DNA from: Streptomyces albipurpureus
GTDB lineage: Bacteria; Actinomycetota; Actinomycetes; Streptomycetales; Streptomycetaceae
DNA: 64,000 bases
Reading direction: 5' to 3'
NCBI RefSeq assembly: GCF_023701525.1
Contig: NZ_JAMQAW010000099.1
Location: 15,892 to 79,891, forward strand
Below the pieces are notes generated by a model. It did not search any database, was not told the DNA's origin, and saw nothing but the letters and a program-made list of their open reading frames with translations. Position numbers and translations under genes: made by a program. The stretch's first letter is position 1; every line of letters starts with the position of its first letter. This document shows positions 15,657 to 25,800 of the stretch, one piece after another.

Positions 15657-17474
15657 TCACGACTGCGGTGTCTCCCTCTGCAGTAGTGGGAGGTTCTTCT
15701 GCATGGCCTTCTTCCACGCCCCGCTGTCCACCATGTTGTCCAGTGCCTTCTGGACCTGTGGCTTGAGGGCGCTGCCCTTCGGGAGACCGATCCCGTACTG
15801 CTCCTCGGACAGCCCAAAGCCGCCGAGCCGGTACTTGCCCGTGTTCGCGGCGTACCCGGCGAGGATGGCGTCGTCGGTGGTGATGGCGTCGACATTGCGG
15901 CTCGCCAGCTGAATCAGGCAGTCGGAGTACCGGGGTTGGTCCACCATCACGGCGTCCGGTGCGCCCTTCGCCTCCAGTGTGCGCGAAGGGGTGGAACCGG
16001 TGACTGAGCAGACCCTCTTGCCGTTGAGGTCCGATGGCCTGGCGATGGTCATATCATCCACACGCATCAGAACGTCCTGCCGGGCCACAAGATAGGGGCC
16101 GACAAAGTCGACCGTCTCCTTCCTCTCTTCTGTGATCGCGTAGGCGGCCACAAGGAAGTTCACGCCGCCATTCTTGAGCAGGGTTTCACGATCGCCGCTG
16201 CTGACCGCCTTCCACTCGATGTCCTTGGATTCATGGCCGAGTTCACCGGCGATATAGGTCGCCACATCCACATCGAAGCCAGTGAAGCCGCCACCCGGAG
16301 CCTTAACGCTGAAGCCTGGCATATCGGACTTGACCCCGATGGTGATCTTCGGGGCGGCAGGAGATCCGGTGGGAGCGTCTCCGCCACCGGCGGCTTGATT
16401 GTCCTTCGCGCCGTCGTCGCCGTCCGGATAGAAGGTCCACAACAGCACGCCACCGAGCGTCAGGGCGGCGAAGGCCGCCGCGTAGTAGGCCCAACTCTGC
16501 CTTCGCCAGGCTGGCTGACGCCGGGGCGATTCAGGCGGCCCGGGTGATGCAGACGATTCAGGCGGCCCGGGTGATGCAGGCGAGGGAGGCGGCGGGGCCG
16601 GGGGCGCGAGAGGGTAGGAGGTCGGCGTGTTGGGTACACGCGCCCCCACCTTCGAACCCACCGCTTCCAGCAGTCCATCCAGTGCCTCGGCGTCAGGTCG
16701 GGCCGCTGGGTCACGTACCAGGACGGCGTTCAGCGCCGCGGTCAGCGGGCCCGCCCTGCGCGCCGGTGGCACATCTTCGCTGAGGACTGCCGCGAGGGTA
16801 GCCAGCGTGTTCGCACGGCGCAGCGGATTGTGTCCCTCCACCGCCACGTACAGCATCAGGGCCAATGACCACAGGTCGGCCGCCGAATCGCCGTCGTCGC
16901 CCCCGACCCGTTCCGGGGCCATGTAGTCGGGGGTGCCGATGAGAGAGCCCGCGATGGTCAGGGCGGTGGATCCCTGGATCGCCGCAATACCGAAGTCGGT
17001 GAGCACCGGACGGCCGTCCGGTCGTAGCAGGACGTTCGCGGGCTTGATGTCCCGGTGCTGGATGTCCGCGGCGTGCGCGGCCCGCAGTCCGGCCAACACT
17101 CCGCGGCCCACCTCGGCCGCCTCCTCGGGAGTGAGGGGGCCATCCCGGTCCAGCCGGTCCTGGAGTGAACCCCCGCTGACCAGTTCCATGACGAGCCAGG
17201 GATAGGTGTACTCGCCGCCGTCCACGATGTGGTGAATGGTCACTACATGGGGGTGGTCTATGCGTGCCAGTGCCCTCGCCTCCCGTAAGACGCGGGCACG
17301 CAACGCACGAGCAGCATCGGGGTCGAATTCGGCCAGTGCCGGGTCCGGCGGGCGTACTTCTTTGAGCGCCACCTCACGGTGCAACACCAGGTCACGGGCT
17401 CGCCATACCAGTCCCATGCCCCCGCCGCCGAGCCGTGCCAATAGCTCGAACCGGCCATCGATCACCTGCGCCAC
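15657..17474 (-). CDS. Receptor-type Ser/Thr kinase fused to extracellular SBP_bac_3 domain
   Basis: About 605 aa from the GTG at 17474 (GAGGGGG 7 nt upstream). Residues 5-265 are a PknB-type kinase with the glycine loop LGGGGMGLVWRARD, VALKEV Lys, catalytic HRDIKPANVLL and TDFGIAA. A Pro/Ser-rich linker (about 285-320) leads to one membrane helix (WAYYAAAFAALTLGGVLLW, about 328-350). Residues 375-605 are a family 3 solute-binding domain (ITIGVKSDMPGFSVKAPGGG, FDVDVATYIAGELG, FLVAAYAITEERKETVDF), typical of glutamate/polar amino-acid binders. The protein therefore looks like a one-piece receptor that senses an external amino acid and phosphorylates cytosolic targets. Ligand and targets are unknown. 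Confidence 0.92.
   Translation of the reverse strand: MAQVIDGRFELLARLGGGGMGLVWRARDLVLHREVALKEVRPPDPALAEFDPDAARALRARVLREARALARIDHPHVVTIHHIVDGGEYTYPWLVMELVSGGSLQDRLDRDGPLTPEEAAEVGRGVLAGLRAAHAADIQHRDIKPANVLLRPDGRPVLTDFGIAAIQGSTALTIAGSLIGTPDYMAPERVGGDDGDSAADLWSLALMLYVAVEGHNPLRRANTLATLAAVLSEDVPPARRAGPLTAALNAVLVRDPAARPDAEALDGLLEAVGSKVGARVPNTPTSYPLAPPAPPPPSPASPGPPESSASPGPPESPRRQPAWRRQSWAYYAAAFAALTLGGVLLWTFYPDGDDGAKDNQAAGGGDAPTGSPAAPKITIGVKSDMPGFSVKAPGGGFTGFDVDVATYIAGELGHESKDIEWKAVSSGDRETLLKNGGVNFLVAAYAITEERKETVDFVGPYLVARQDVLMRVDDMTIARPSDLNGKRVCSVTGSTPSRTLEAKGAPDAVMVDQPRYSDCLIQLASRNVDAITTDDAILAGYAANTGKYRLGGFGLSEEQYGIGLPKGSALKPQVQKALDNMVDSGAWKKAMQKNLPLLQRETPQS
16528..16579. repeat. Tandem 27-bp repeat in the kinase linker
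   Basis: Two copies of a 27-bp unit beginning GATTCAGGCGGCCCGGGTGA start at 16528 and 16555. They encode two copies of a nine-residue S/P/G-rich unit (ASPGPPES) in the linker between kinase and membrane helix, suggesting linker length changes by replication slippage. Confidence 0.8.
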
Positions 17475-17642
17475 GCAGTCCCCCTCAACACCCTGGCCAG
17501 GGCCCAGAACGCGGTCACCGTACCCCCGGAACTCCCCCAACTGACCGCTCCCGCACGACTCTGCCACACCCGGAGGGGACACCGAACGGCTTCCTGGGAT
17601 CGGCTGCGCTGACGTCAGCGGGGGGAAGGATACAACGACTGC

Positions 17643-17978
17643 TCAGCCGATCAGGGGTCGGCGATCGGAGGGGTCAGCCAACTTCGTCACCAGCACCTCG
17701 CGCCAGTCCCCGTGTTCAAGCCCGGTGCCCATCAACAGATCTCGCCAGTCCAAGGCCGTCGTCGTGAGGATCATGTCCAGGTCCCAACCCTCTCGGTGGG
17801 AGATGACGATCGCTCCGACGAGCCGTGCGCTCCACTCCGCCACCTCTTTCCCGCACTTCAACTCCTCCGCGCTGAAGGTGGACTCATTGACGACCGTGAT
17901 CACCTCGGCGACCCTGGCACACTGATCCTCGTCAAACTCACGCTCAACAACGATTTTGAGCCACTCGGGAAGAATCAT
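17643..17978 (-). CDS. Small acidic hypothetical protein
   Basis: A 111-aa protein from the ATG at 17978, preceded by AAGGA. It is predicted to be mostly helical and acidic (LPEWLKIVVEREFDEDQCAR, then STFSAEELKCGKEVAEW). No known family is recognised. It ends 169 bp before the receptor kinase gene on the same strand, with an intervening 14-bp palindrome (CGCTGACGTCAGCG at 17607-17620), so it may or may not be cotranscribed with it. Confidence 0.6.
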   Translation of the reverse strand: MILPEWLKIVVEREFDEDQCARVAEVITVVNESTFSAEELKCGKEVAEWSARLVGAIVISHREGWDLDMILTTTALDWRDLLMGTGLEHGDWREVLVTKLADPSDRRPLIG

Positions 17979-18163
17979 TCGGATGTCCTTCGGTCCGCTG
18001 GAACGAGGGGAGGAACCGAATGATGGTACGCCGGTCGCCAGGCGCGAAAGACGTTCGGGCAGACTGCCGGTACCGGAGGGATACGAGTCCGTCCGGGGCC
18101 CGCTGAGGGGGCACCTCAGCGGGCGAATCCCGGACGAAGAAGCTACTCCGCACGAGGACCGAC

Positions 18164-18814
18164 ATGCAGCTGAACCTCGCCGACCTCGCCAACGCAGCGC
18201 TATCGGCCAGATCCGTGCCGTACGTGGAGGGGGGCGCGACCGCGCCCGCTCGGGTACGACTCGACGACACCACCGCCGCCATGGCGGCGGACATCTGCGT
18301 ACGGGGCGACCTCGGCTTCGTTCTACTGCTGCACCGGCGCAAGGACGGTCTGGTGGCCGAGGAGATCTATTCCTCGACCCGAGAAGCCGATGGCTCATGG
18401 GCACCCGCCGACCATCTCTCGGGAGGCGTGACGATGATCGAGCCAACCGACCCGCACGACGTCGGGCGAGCCCTCCGGGGACAGGCGCTGACGCTGTTCG
18501 GTGAGTCGGAGACCAATGTGTTCACCGGGCGCGTCCAGGCCGTGGACGGCCATGAGCTGGTCCGCATCCATGAGTTCCTGGTGGATGCGCGCGTCGACTG
18601 CCTCGACATCGAGGACCACTCACCCGGTGCGGACCCCAACGCGTCGAAGATGCGCAAGCCGCTGACGTCCCAGGCCGCTGTCGTTGTCCTCTTCCCCGGT
18701 GAGCGCTTCACCGTCGGTGCGGTGGCGATGGATGGAGCGGAGCCGCACACCCTGGGTGAACCCGTCGAACTGACCGGGCCCGACGACAGAGCCGCGGCAG
18801 GCCCCGGCTTCTGA
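18164..18814 (+). CDS. Hypothetical protein
   Basis: A 216-aa protein with good coding bias but no recognised family. The N-terminus (MQLNLADLANAALSARSVPY) is followed by strand-rich segments such as GDLGFVLLLHRRKDGLVAEE and ELVRIHEFLVDARVDCLDIE. A later stretch (TSQAAVVVLFPGERFTVGAV) suggests a mixed alpha/beta soluble domain. There is no signal peptide or membrane helix. An SD-like GCACGAGGACCGAC lies upstream. It is divergent from the small acidic protein gene. Confidence 0.6.
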   Translation: MQLNLADLANAALSARSVPYVEGGATAPARVRLDDTTAAMAADICVRGDLGFVLLLHRRKDGLVAEEIYSSTREADGSWAPADHLSGGVTMIEPTDPHDVGRALRGQALTLFGESETNVFTGRVQAVDGHELVRIHEFLVDARVDCLDIEDHSPGADPNASKMRKPLTSQAAVVVLFPGERFTVGAVAMDGAEPHTLGEPVELTGPDDRAAAGPGF

Positions 18815-19181
18815 CGGAGCAGCCCGGTCCGAGGGCGTCGTCGGAGCCGATGCCCGACCTCGGGGATTCGATGCCAAGGGGTGCTCGACGCCGTCCCCGC
18901 TGACGCACCTGTGCGCCGGAGACCAATCCCGTACCACCGTTGTCGCCGCGGCCTTACCTATGGCCCTCGCCTGTCGGCCGTGACACTGATGCCCAAGCGC
19001 AGGGGCAGGCGTAGCCATCCGCGCGCGAGGCCATGGCACGGCCCACCACATCCAGCGGCCTCATCCGCCATGGCCTGGCTCCCCGCCAGGGGCAGTCCGG
19101 CGGTGGGAGAACGGCGGCTTGCCGACCGAGATCGCTCGCCGCTCTGCCCACCGGCACCGGGGATCCAGCAGTCCGCGGAGC
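18815..19181. other. Intergenic gap, nothing recognised
   Basis: This lies between two convergent genes. No frame has a supported start, and no strong hairpin was found by eye. Confidence 0.4.
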
Positions 19182-20627
19182 TCAGACCACCGGTACGGGG
19201 TAGGTCGGGTACTCGACCCCGGACACATGCTGGACGACCCGGACCACCTGGCACGAGTAGCCGAACTCGTTGTCGTACCAGAGGTAGAGGATCGCGTCAT
19301 CGCCCTCGACCTTGATGGCCCCGGCGTCGACGATCGAGGCGTGGCGCGAACCGATGAAGTCGCTGGAGACCGCGTCGGGGGCGCTGACAAAGTCGATCTG
19401 GCGCCTGAGCGGAGAGGTCAGCGACACACTGCGGAGGTAGTCGAGGACTTCCTCGCGAGTGGTCTCGCGCGCGAGCCGCAGGTTGAGGATCGCGATGGAG
19501 ACGTTCGGCACCGGAACGCGGATCGAACTGCCGGTGATCTTCGCTTGGAGATCGGGCAGGGCCTTGGCGACGGCGGAGGCGGCACCGGTCTCGGTGATCA
19601 CCATGTTCAGCGGCGCCGAGCGGCCGCGACGATCGGACTCGTGGTAGTTGTCCAGCAGGTTCTGGTCGTTGGTGAACGAGTGGACGGTCTCCACATGGCC
19701 GCGCAGAACACCGTACTCATCCGCCATCGCCTTCAACGGCGGCACGATCGCGTTGGTGGTGCAGGAGGCGCAGGACAGGATCTGCTCATCCGGCTTGATC
19801 ATGTCGTGGTTGACGCCATGGACGATGTTGGGGACGTCGCCCTTGCCCGGCGCGGTCAGGACGACCTTGGCGATTCCGGGGCGGAGGTGCTTGGACAGGC
19901 CCTCACGATCGCGCCACTTACCGGTGTTGTCGATCAGGATGGCGTCCTTGATGCCATACGCCGTGTAGTCCACCGACGTGGGGTCATCGGAGTAGATGAC
20001 CCTGATCTCGTTGCCATTGGCGATGATCTTGCTATTCGCCTCGTCGACGGTGATCGTGCCCTGGAACTGGCCGTGGATGGAGTCACGGCGCAGTAGCGAG
20101 GCGCGCTTGACGATGTCCTGGCCGGCACCCTTGCGGACGACGATGGCGCGCAGCCGCAGACCGTTTCCGGAGCCGGCCTTCTCGACGAGCAGGCGGGCGA
20201 GGAGGCGGCCGATGCGGCCGAAGCCATAGAGGACGACGTCCCGGGACTCGCAGCGCTCGATCTTGTTGGCACCTGTGGCGCCGGCGACGGCCCCGGCGGT
20301 GAACTCAGCCACCGAGAGGCCGCGGTCATCGCTCTTGTAGGTCGCGGCCAGCATGCCGATGTCGATCTGGGAGGGGCCGAGATCGAGCGTGGTGAGGGCC
20401 TGGAGGAACGGCAGGGTGTCGGTGACCGAGAGTTCCTCACCGACGATCTGCCGAACGAATCGGTGGGTCTTGAGAATGCTGACCACTGACTTGTTCACCA
20501 GGGAGCGGCTGTGGAGCAGGACCGTCACGTCCCGCTCGCGGTGCAGCTTCCCGATGATGGGGATCATCGACTCCGCGATCTCCTCGCGATTCTTCCAGTT
20601 GGTGAACGGGTCCTCATTGACAGTCAC
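19182..20627 (-). CDS. gap: Glyceraldehyde-3-phosphate dehydrogenase, long form
   Basis: A 481-aa protein of the long actinobacterial/proteobacterial GAPDH group. About 130 N-terminal residues (NWKNREEIAESMIPIIGKLH) precede the Rossmann domain, which starts VVLYGFGRIGRLLARLL. The catalytic Cys289 is in ILSCASCTTNAIVPPLKAM. The ending WYDNEFGYSCQVVRVVQH is the standard C-terminal block. It would interconvert G3P and 1,3-bisphosphoglycerate. Streptomyces genomes usually carry a second, shorter Gap as the main glycolytic enzyme, so this one may work in gluconeogenesis or special conditions. The start is a GTG at 20627, with a weak SD. It is probably monocistronic. Confidence 0.95.
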   Translation of the reverse strand: MTVNEDPFTNWKNREEIAESMIPIIGKLHRERDVTVLLHSRSLVNKSVVSILKTHRFVRQIVGEELSVTDTLPFLQALTTLDLGPSQIDIGMLAATYKSDDRGLSVAEFTAGAVAGATGANKIERCESRDVVLYGFGRIGRLLARLLVEKAGSGNGLRLRAIVVRKGAGQDIVKRASLLRRDSIHGQFQGTITVDEANSKIIANGNEIRVIYSDDPTSVDYTAYGIKDAILIDNTGKWRDREGLSKHLRPGIAKVVLTAPGKGDVPNIVHGVNHDMIKPDEQILSCASCTTNAIVPPLKAMADEYGVLRGHVETVHSFTNDQNLLDNYHESDRRGRSAPLNMVITETGAASAVAKALPDLQAKITGSSIRVPVPNVSIAILNLRLARETTREEVLDYLRSVSLTSPLRRQIDFVSAPDAVSSDFIGSRHASIVDAGAIKVEGDDAILYLWYDNEFGYSCQVVRVVQHVSGVEYPTYPVPVV

Positions 20628-20695
20628 AGGCTTATCTTTCGAGCTAGGGGGCGCTCATATGCTAACCCGGTGCCACTTTGATCATGCAATCGGTG

Positions 20696-20872
20696 TCATC
20701 TGAGCGGGATGCCGTGCTCGGGCCGTTCCCGGATGGTTGGACCCGGATCGCGCACCACGACCATGTCGAGGGGTCGGTGACCCTCGGCAACGGCGTCCGA
20801 TCCGGGCTGCCAACCCACCGGATTCCACCGGACCGGGCCCCGGTCCTGCTGGGACAGCCGAGGCGCCGCCAT
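20696..20872 (-). CDS. Possible 58-aa small ORF
   Basis: A short frame starting MAAPRLSQQDRGPVRWNPVG and containing EGHRPLDMVVVRDPGPTIRE has strong G/C third-position bias, so it may be coding. It sits upstream of the gap gene in the same direction. No SD is evident and no family is recognised. It may be the tail of a decayed gene. Confidence 0.25.
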   Translation of the reverse strand: MAAPRLSQQDRGPVRWNPVGWQPGSDAVAEGHRPLDMVVVRDPGPTIRERPEHGIPLR

Positions 20873-21147
20873 GACCCACGACGGCGACTTTCCAGCCCGC
20901 CCTGACGCTGGGACGGAACGGCTGCCCGAGCCGCGTCATGTCACGCTGGTGGGGGCAGCGACGGCACATCGTGGGGAAGGCACCTGCCCCAGGGCCCGGG
21001 GATCCCGTCTCACCCGGCGCTTCCCGGCGTAGGGCCTCACCGGAAAATGAGGGGCGGGGGTCTTTCGGTCGTGCCAGGCTGACCGTCCACCCGTATCCCT
21101 GAGCCACCCTTTCCCCGAACACCCGCCTGCTCGTCGTTGGAGCGTCA
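20873..21147. other. Gap upstream of the DinB gene
   Basis: No supported gene here. The interval presumably contains the promoter of the DinB-like gene. Confidence 0.4.
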
Positions 21148-21786
21148 GTGACATCTCGTCTGGCCCCGCTGCTGGAACAGTTCGACTTCGCGAGTGCGCG
21201 TCTGACCGAGCGTCTGAGCGGGCCGGTGATGGACAGCGGCGACGGCTTGGGGATCGAGGTCGGCCCCCTGACCGATGAGGAGTACTTCTGGGAGCCGGTG
21301 CCGGACTGCTGGTCGGTGCGTCGGCAGGTCGACGGTCCGGGGCCGCGGGCGACACTCCTGGCCGGCGCCGGGGTCTGGGGACGCGACGCCGCGTCGTACC
21401 CGCACCCCTGGCCGCCGCCCTTCACCACCATCGCGTGGCGCTTGAGCCACCTGAGCGAGATGCTGTCCATCCGCGCTGACCACACCGCCGGTGGCCACGC
21501 GCTCACCCGGGACGACTACCTCATCAGCGGGGACGCGCTCGGCGCGGTCGCGGCCTTCGAGACCGGCGCAACCGCCTGGCGGAACGCGCTGCTGAGCATC
21601 GACGGGGCCGCGCTCGACACGGTTGGATACTGCACCTACCCCCATGGCAGTGACGTGGACGAGCCATTCATCGACATCGTGTGGTGGGTCAACCAGGAGG
21701 TCCTGCACCACGGAGCCGAAATCGCCCTCCTCCGCGACCTGCACCGCGCACAGGGCCGGACCATCGCGGGGAACGCGGGCGGGTGA
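21148..21786 (+). CDS. DinB-superfamily protein
   Basis: A 212-aa four-helix-bundle protein. Family features are LTDEEYFWEPVPDCWSVR near residue 45, TTIAWRLSHLSEML with a metal-binding His, and a C-terminal WWVNQEVLHHGAEIALLRDL that supplies the second pair of His ligands. The DinB superfamily includes thiol transferases such as bacillithiol and mycothiol S-transferases. Members with WxV and HHGAE are common in Streptomyces and could act in mycothiol-dependent detoxification, but the substrate is unknown. The start is a GTG at 21148 with a weak SD. Confidence 0.8.
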   Translation: MTSRLAPLLEQFDFASARLTERLSGPVMDSGDGLGIEVGPLTDEEYFWEPVPDCWSVRRQVDGPGPRATLLAGAGVWGRDAASYPHPWPPPFTTIAWRLSHLSEMLSIRADHTAGGHALTRDDYLISGDALGAVAAFETGATAWRNALLSIDGAALDTVGYCTYPHGSDVDEPFIDIVWWVNQEVLHHGAEIALLRDLHRAQGRTIAGNAGG

Positions 21787-22012
21787 CTCCATCGGAGTCG
21801 GTACGCGGTCCAGGGCGACCCCAGCTGAGTGCGTCCCTTGGACAAGGAGCCTAGGGCCTCTCGTTTGGATCTTGCCGGGCTCGCGTGCCCTGGCACGGCA
21901 CCTCGCTGCGTTGTCGTCAGTCGCCGATGCTCCGCATGGACTCCCTCCTCCGCCGTGCGATGCACCACGCCAGACCCAGCTCACTGATCCAGCCTGATCC
22001 AAACGACAGACC

Positions 22013-22369
22013 CTATGAGCGAAGGCCGTTGATGGCGTGTTCCACACTGGGTTGGAAGGTGAAGACCCTGTCCAGGCCGACGATGCGGAAGACATGCATG
22101 AGCTCCGGACTCACCTGGGCGAAGAACAGGTGAGAACCCGTTGCCTGAGCACGTTGGTACGCGGTGATGAGCACCGTGATGCCGGTGGAATCGCAGTAGG
22201 TGAGTTCGGCCAGGTCGATCACGGTAGGAGCACCTGGACCGAAGGGCGTTGCGTCGAGTGCGTCGGTCAGACCCGGGGCGGTGTGGTGGTCGAGTTCACC
22301 GGACACCGTCAGCACAGTGGCTCCGGAGGGGTGAGTCTGACGGGCGACAGCCAGGGGACGTTCAGTCAC
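22013..22369 (-). CDS. STAS-domain anti-sigma factor antagonist
   Basis: A 118-aa single STAS domain, typical of SpoIIAA/RsbV-like anti-anti-sigma factors. It contains LTVSGELDHHTAPGLTDAL near the start and VIDLAELTYCDSTGITVLIT with the conserved DS(T) phosphosite. These proteins, when unphosphorylated, sequester an anti-sigma kinase. The GTG start at 22369 overlaps the stop codon of a short upstream frame that encodes the last residues of a PP2C phosphatase. It is divergent from the giant hybrid kinase (500 bp upstream), so it may belong to that signalling system. Confidence 0.9.
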   Translation of the reverse strand: MTERPLAVARQTHPSGATVLTVSGELDHHTAPGLTDALDATPFGPGAPTVIDLAELTYCDSTGITVLITAYQRAQATGSHLFFAQVSPELMHVFRIVGLDRVFTFQPSVEHAINGLRS

Positions 22370-22470
22370 CGGTTCTCCTGTGCGGATGGTAGGCGGGCTG
22401 GGACGGATAGGACGAGCAGGGCGGTGTCATCGCTGACTCCGGTGCCCAGGTCGGTGAGTGGCTTGCCCAT
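22366..22470 (-). pseudogene. C-terminal stub of a SpoIIE/PP2C phosphatase
   Basis: A 34-codon frame reads MGKPLTDLGTGVSDDTALLV then LSVPARLPS, the usual final strand and tail of RsbU/SpoIIE phosphatases (DD-ALLVL). A stop precedes it in frame, so the rest is gone. Its TGA overlaps the STAS GTG, indicating that a former phosphatase-STAS operon lost its first gene. Confidence 0.6.
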
Positions 22471-22863
22471 CGGTGGTCAGGACGTCGTCGGCTCCCGGTA
22501 GAACGGCTGAGGACGGTTCGCGGCCCGATCCGGCTTCCCCGAACATAGTGCCAGCTCCGCCGCCCGGGAGCCTGAGGTGCTGCCACTCACCGTCACTGCC
22601 GCCTCCCCGGCTCCATGTCCCAGCGCGTCCTGGGTTCGGGACGGCTGCCCTATCCTACGGATCGTGTCGCCTCACTCCGACAAGAGCACGGCGATTGCCG
22701 GCAGGCGGTACCGGGACGGATTCGCCACGCTTCACGGTGCCGGTGCTACCCGCCCTCTTGAGTGGCGGAGCGAGTCTGTGCGGGCGGGTGTATTCGTCAT
22801 GACTGAGGTCAGTATGACTGGTGATCGCGTCAGGAGAACGGGGTAGAGGAGGAGTGTCGAACC
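22471..22863. other. Divergent control region of the STAS and hybrid-kinase genes
   Basis: No gene is supported. It presumably holds the promoter of the 1400-aa kinase gene, plus whatever remained after phosphatase loss. No clear -35/-10 pair stands out. Confidence 0.35.
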
Positions 22864-25800
22864 ATGGGTGCTGAAGAGTCCGAGCGGGTGCGGCCGGCGA
22901 CCGATGCCGGGGCGAACGTGTCCGCCGCCGACATACTCGCCACGGACGTCTTCGCCGCCGACAGCGAGGTCGGCCGGGATCTGGCCGTGGTGGACTGGGC
23001 GGCGACGCCGCTCGGGCCACCGGCCGAGTGGCAACAGAGCCTGCAGACTGCCGTCAGTATCCTGCTCTCCTCCCGGTTTCCCATGTGGATGGCGTGGGGT
23101 CCGGAGCTGACGTTCTTCTGCAACGCCGCCTACCGACGGGACACACTGGGCCGAAAGTACCCATGGGCGTTGGGCCGGTCGGCGAGTGAGGTGTGGGCGG
23201 AGATCTGGGACGACATCGGTCCGCGGATCGACACCGTGCTGACCACGGGAGAGTCAACGTGGGACGAGGCCCTGCTGCTCTTCGTGGAGCGTTCGGGCTA
23301 CCCCGAGGAGAGCTACCACACATTCTCCTACAGCCCCTTGCGCGACGACGCCGGCCAACTGGTCGGCATGTTGTGCGTGGTCAGCGAGGACACCGAGCGG
23401 GTCATCGGCGAGCGGCGCATGGGCACCTTGCGGGATCTGGGTTCCGATCTCAGTGTGGTGCGCACCGAGCAGGAGATCCTGGCCTTCGCCAGTGGCCAGC
23501 TGGCACGCAATCCGCGCGACCTGCCCTTCACCTTGACCTATCTGTTCCAGGACGACGGCCGGGCACTGCTCGCCGGTTCGACCGGGATACCGGATGGGCA
23601 CCCCATCGCCCCACTGACTCTGTCCAGCGACGGCCCGGCCGCGGTGTGGCCCGCGGCAGCCGTCGCCCGGGGAGAGTCCACGGTGGTGGCGCTGGCCGCA
23701 CCCTCACTCGCCGACCAGCCGACCGGGGGTTGGACGGAGCCGCCCACGGAGGCCCTGGTGGTGCCGCTGCTGCAACAGGGCAGAGCGCCGTACGGGTTCC
23801 TGGTGGCCGGTCTCAACCGGTACCGGCCGCTGGATGACGGCTACCAGGGATTCATCGAACTGGCCGCTGGGCACATCGCCACGGGAATCGCGAGCGCCCG
23901 CAGCTATCAGGCCCAGCAGCGACGCGCGGAGGACCTGGCCGAGCTGGACCGGGCCAAGACCACCTTCTTCTCCAACATCAGCCATGAGTTCCGCACCCCG
24001 CTCACCCTCATCATGGGTCCGCTGGAGGAGTTGCGCGGCCAACTGGCGACATCGGACGCTCGGGTACGCGAAGAGCTTGAGGTGATCCACCGCAACGGCC
24101 TGCGGTTGGGCAAGCTGGTCAACACCCTGCTTGACTTCTCGCGTATTGAGGCCGGCCGGATGCAGGCCAGCTACGAACCCGTCGATCTAGCCCTCTTCAC
24201 AGCCGAGTTGGCCAGCGTCTTCCGCTCGGCCATCGAGAAGGCCGGACTCGTCTTCACCGTCGACTGCCCTCCCCTCGAAGAGCCCGTCTACCTTGACCGG
24301 GACATGTGGGAGAAGGTGGTTCTCAACCTTCTGAGCAATGCACTGAAGTTCACCTTCAGCGGCTCGATCACCGTCACCCTGCGCGCGGAGGACGGCGGAG
24401 CGTTGGTGACCGTCATGGATACGGGCATCGGTGTCCCCGTCGGGGAGATGCCGCGCCTCTTCGAGCGCTTCCACCGGATCGAGAACACTCGGTCCCGCTA
24501 CAACGAAGGCAGCGGAATCGGGCTCGCCCTCGTACAGGAACTGGTGGGGTTGCACGGCGGCACCATCGCGGCCGAAAGCAGCGAAGGTGTGGGTACCAGC
24601 TTCGCCATCCGCCTGCCGTTCGGTACGGCACACCTGCCTCCCGACTCACTCACCAGCGCGCCGGAGTCCCCGACGGCGTCCTCCGCCGCCGTCCCCTACG
24701 TACAAGAGGCTCTTCGTTGGCTGCCCGCGGGCCATTCCACCGCGGCAGTCGAGGAGACCGCCTCCTCGGCTTCCGCGAACGCCTCCGCCGGGGAACCCGG
24801 TCCGGCCGCACCTCCGTATGTGCTGATCGCCGACGACAACGCCGACATGCGCGAGTACCTCACCCGCATCCTCAAGGGCGCCGACTACCGGGTGAGCAGC
24901 GTCAACGATGGGCAGGACGCGCTGCGCGCCATCCGCGCCCATCCGCCTGACCTGGTGGTCAGTGACGTGATGATGCCCCGGCTCGATGGGCTGTCCCTGG
25001 TCGCCGCACTGCGCACCGACCCGCGCACGGCGTCCGTGCCCGTACTGCTGCTCTCTGCCAGGGCCGGTCAGGAGGCATCCATCGAGGGGCTGCAGGCCGG
25101 AGCCGACGACTATCTGGTGAAGCCGTTCGCCGCGGCGGAGCTCTTGGCCAGGGTGCGGGCGAACGTGGAGCTCGCCCGCCTTCGCACCCACCACGCCCGC
25201 TGGCGCACCGCGCTGGTGGACTCCCTGCAAGAGGCGTTCTTCGTCTGCGACGAGCGCGGCGCCGTCATCGAGATCAACACGGCGTTCACCGACATCCTCG
25301 GCTTCGGCCCCGAGGATCTCCCCTATGCGCCCATCCATCCGTGGTGGCCCAACGCCGAAACCGACCCCGACGCCCATCGGCGAACGGCCGACGCCTTCGC
25401 TGGTCTTCTTGACCAGAGCCACGGCAGCTACACCATCCCCGTGACCCACCGCGACGGTCACCGACTGTGGATCAGCGCCACCTTCAACCCGGCTCAGGAC
25501 CCCGAGTCCGGCCGCCGGGTGATCGTGGGTACCTTCCGTGATGTCACCGCCGAGCATCACGCCATCCAACGTGACAGCGCCCTCGCGACCCTGAGCACCT
25601 GTCTGTCCCAGGCGACCAATGTGAGTGACGCGCTCTCCGGCACCCTGAGCGAGTTGAAAGGGCTCTGGCGGGCCCGAGGCGTGCTGGCAGCCGTCTTCGG
25701 TCGTGGTGACGCGCCCTTCGTGACCGCAACCGGCGCCCCGACGCTCTGGCATGAGCTGCCGCCCGAGCAGCGTCAGACCCTCACCGACCTGCGCGAGCGA

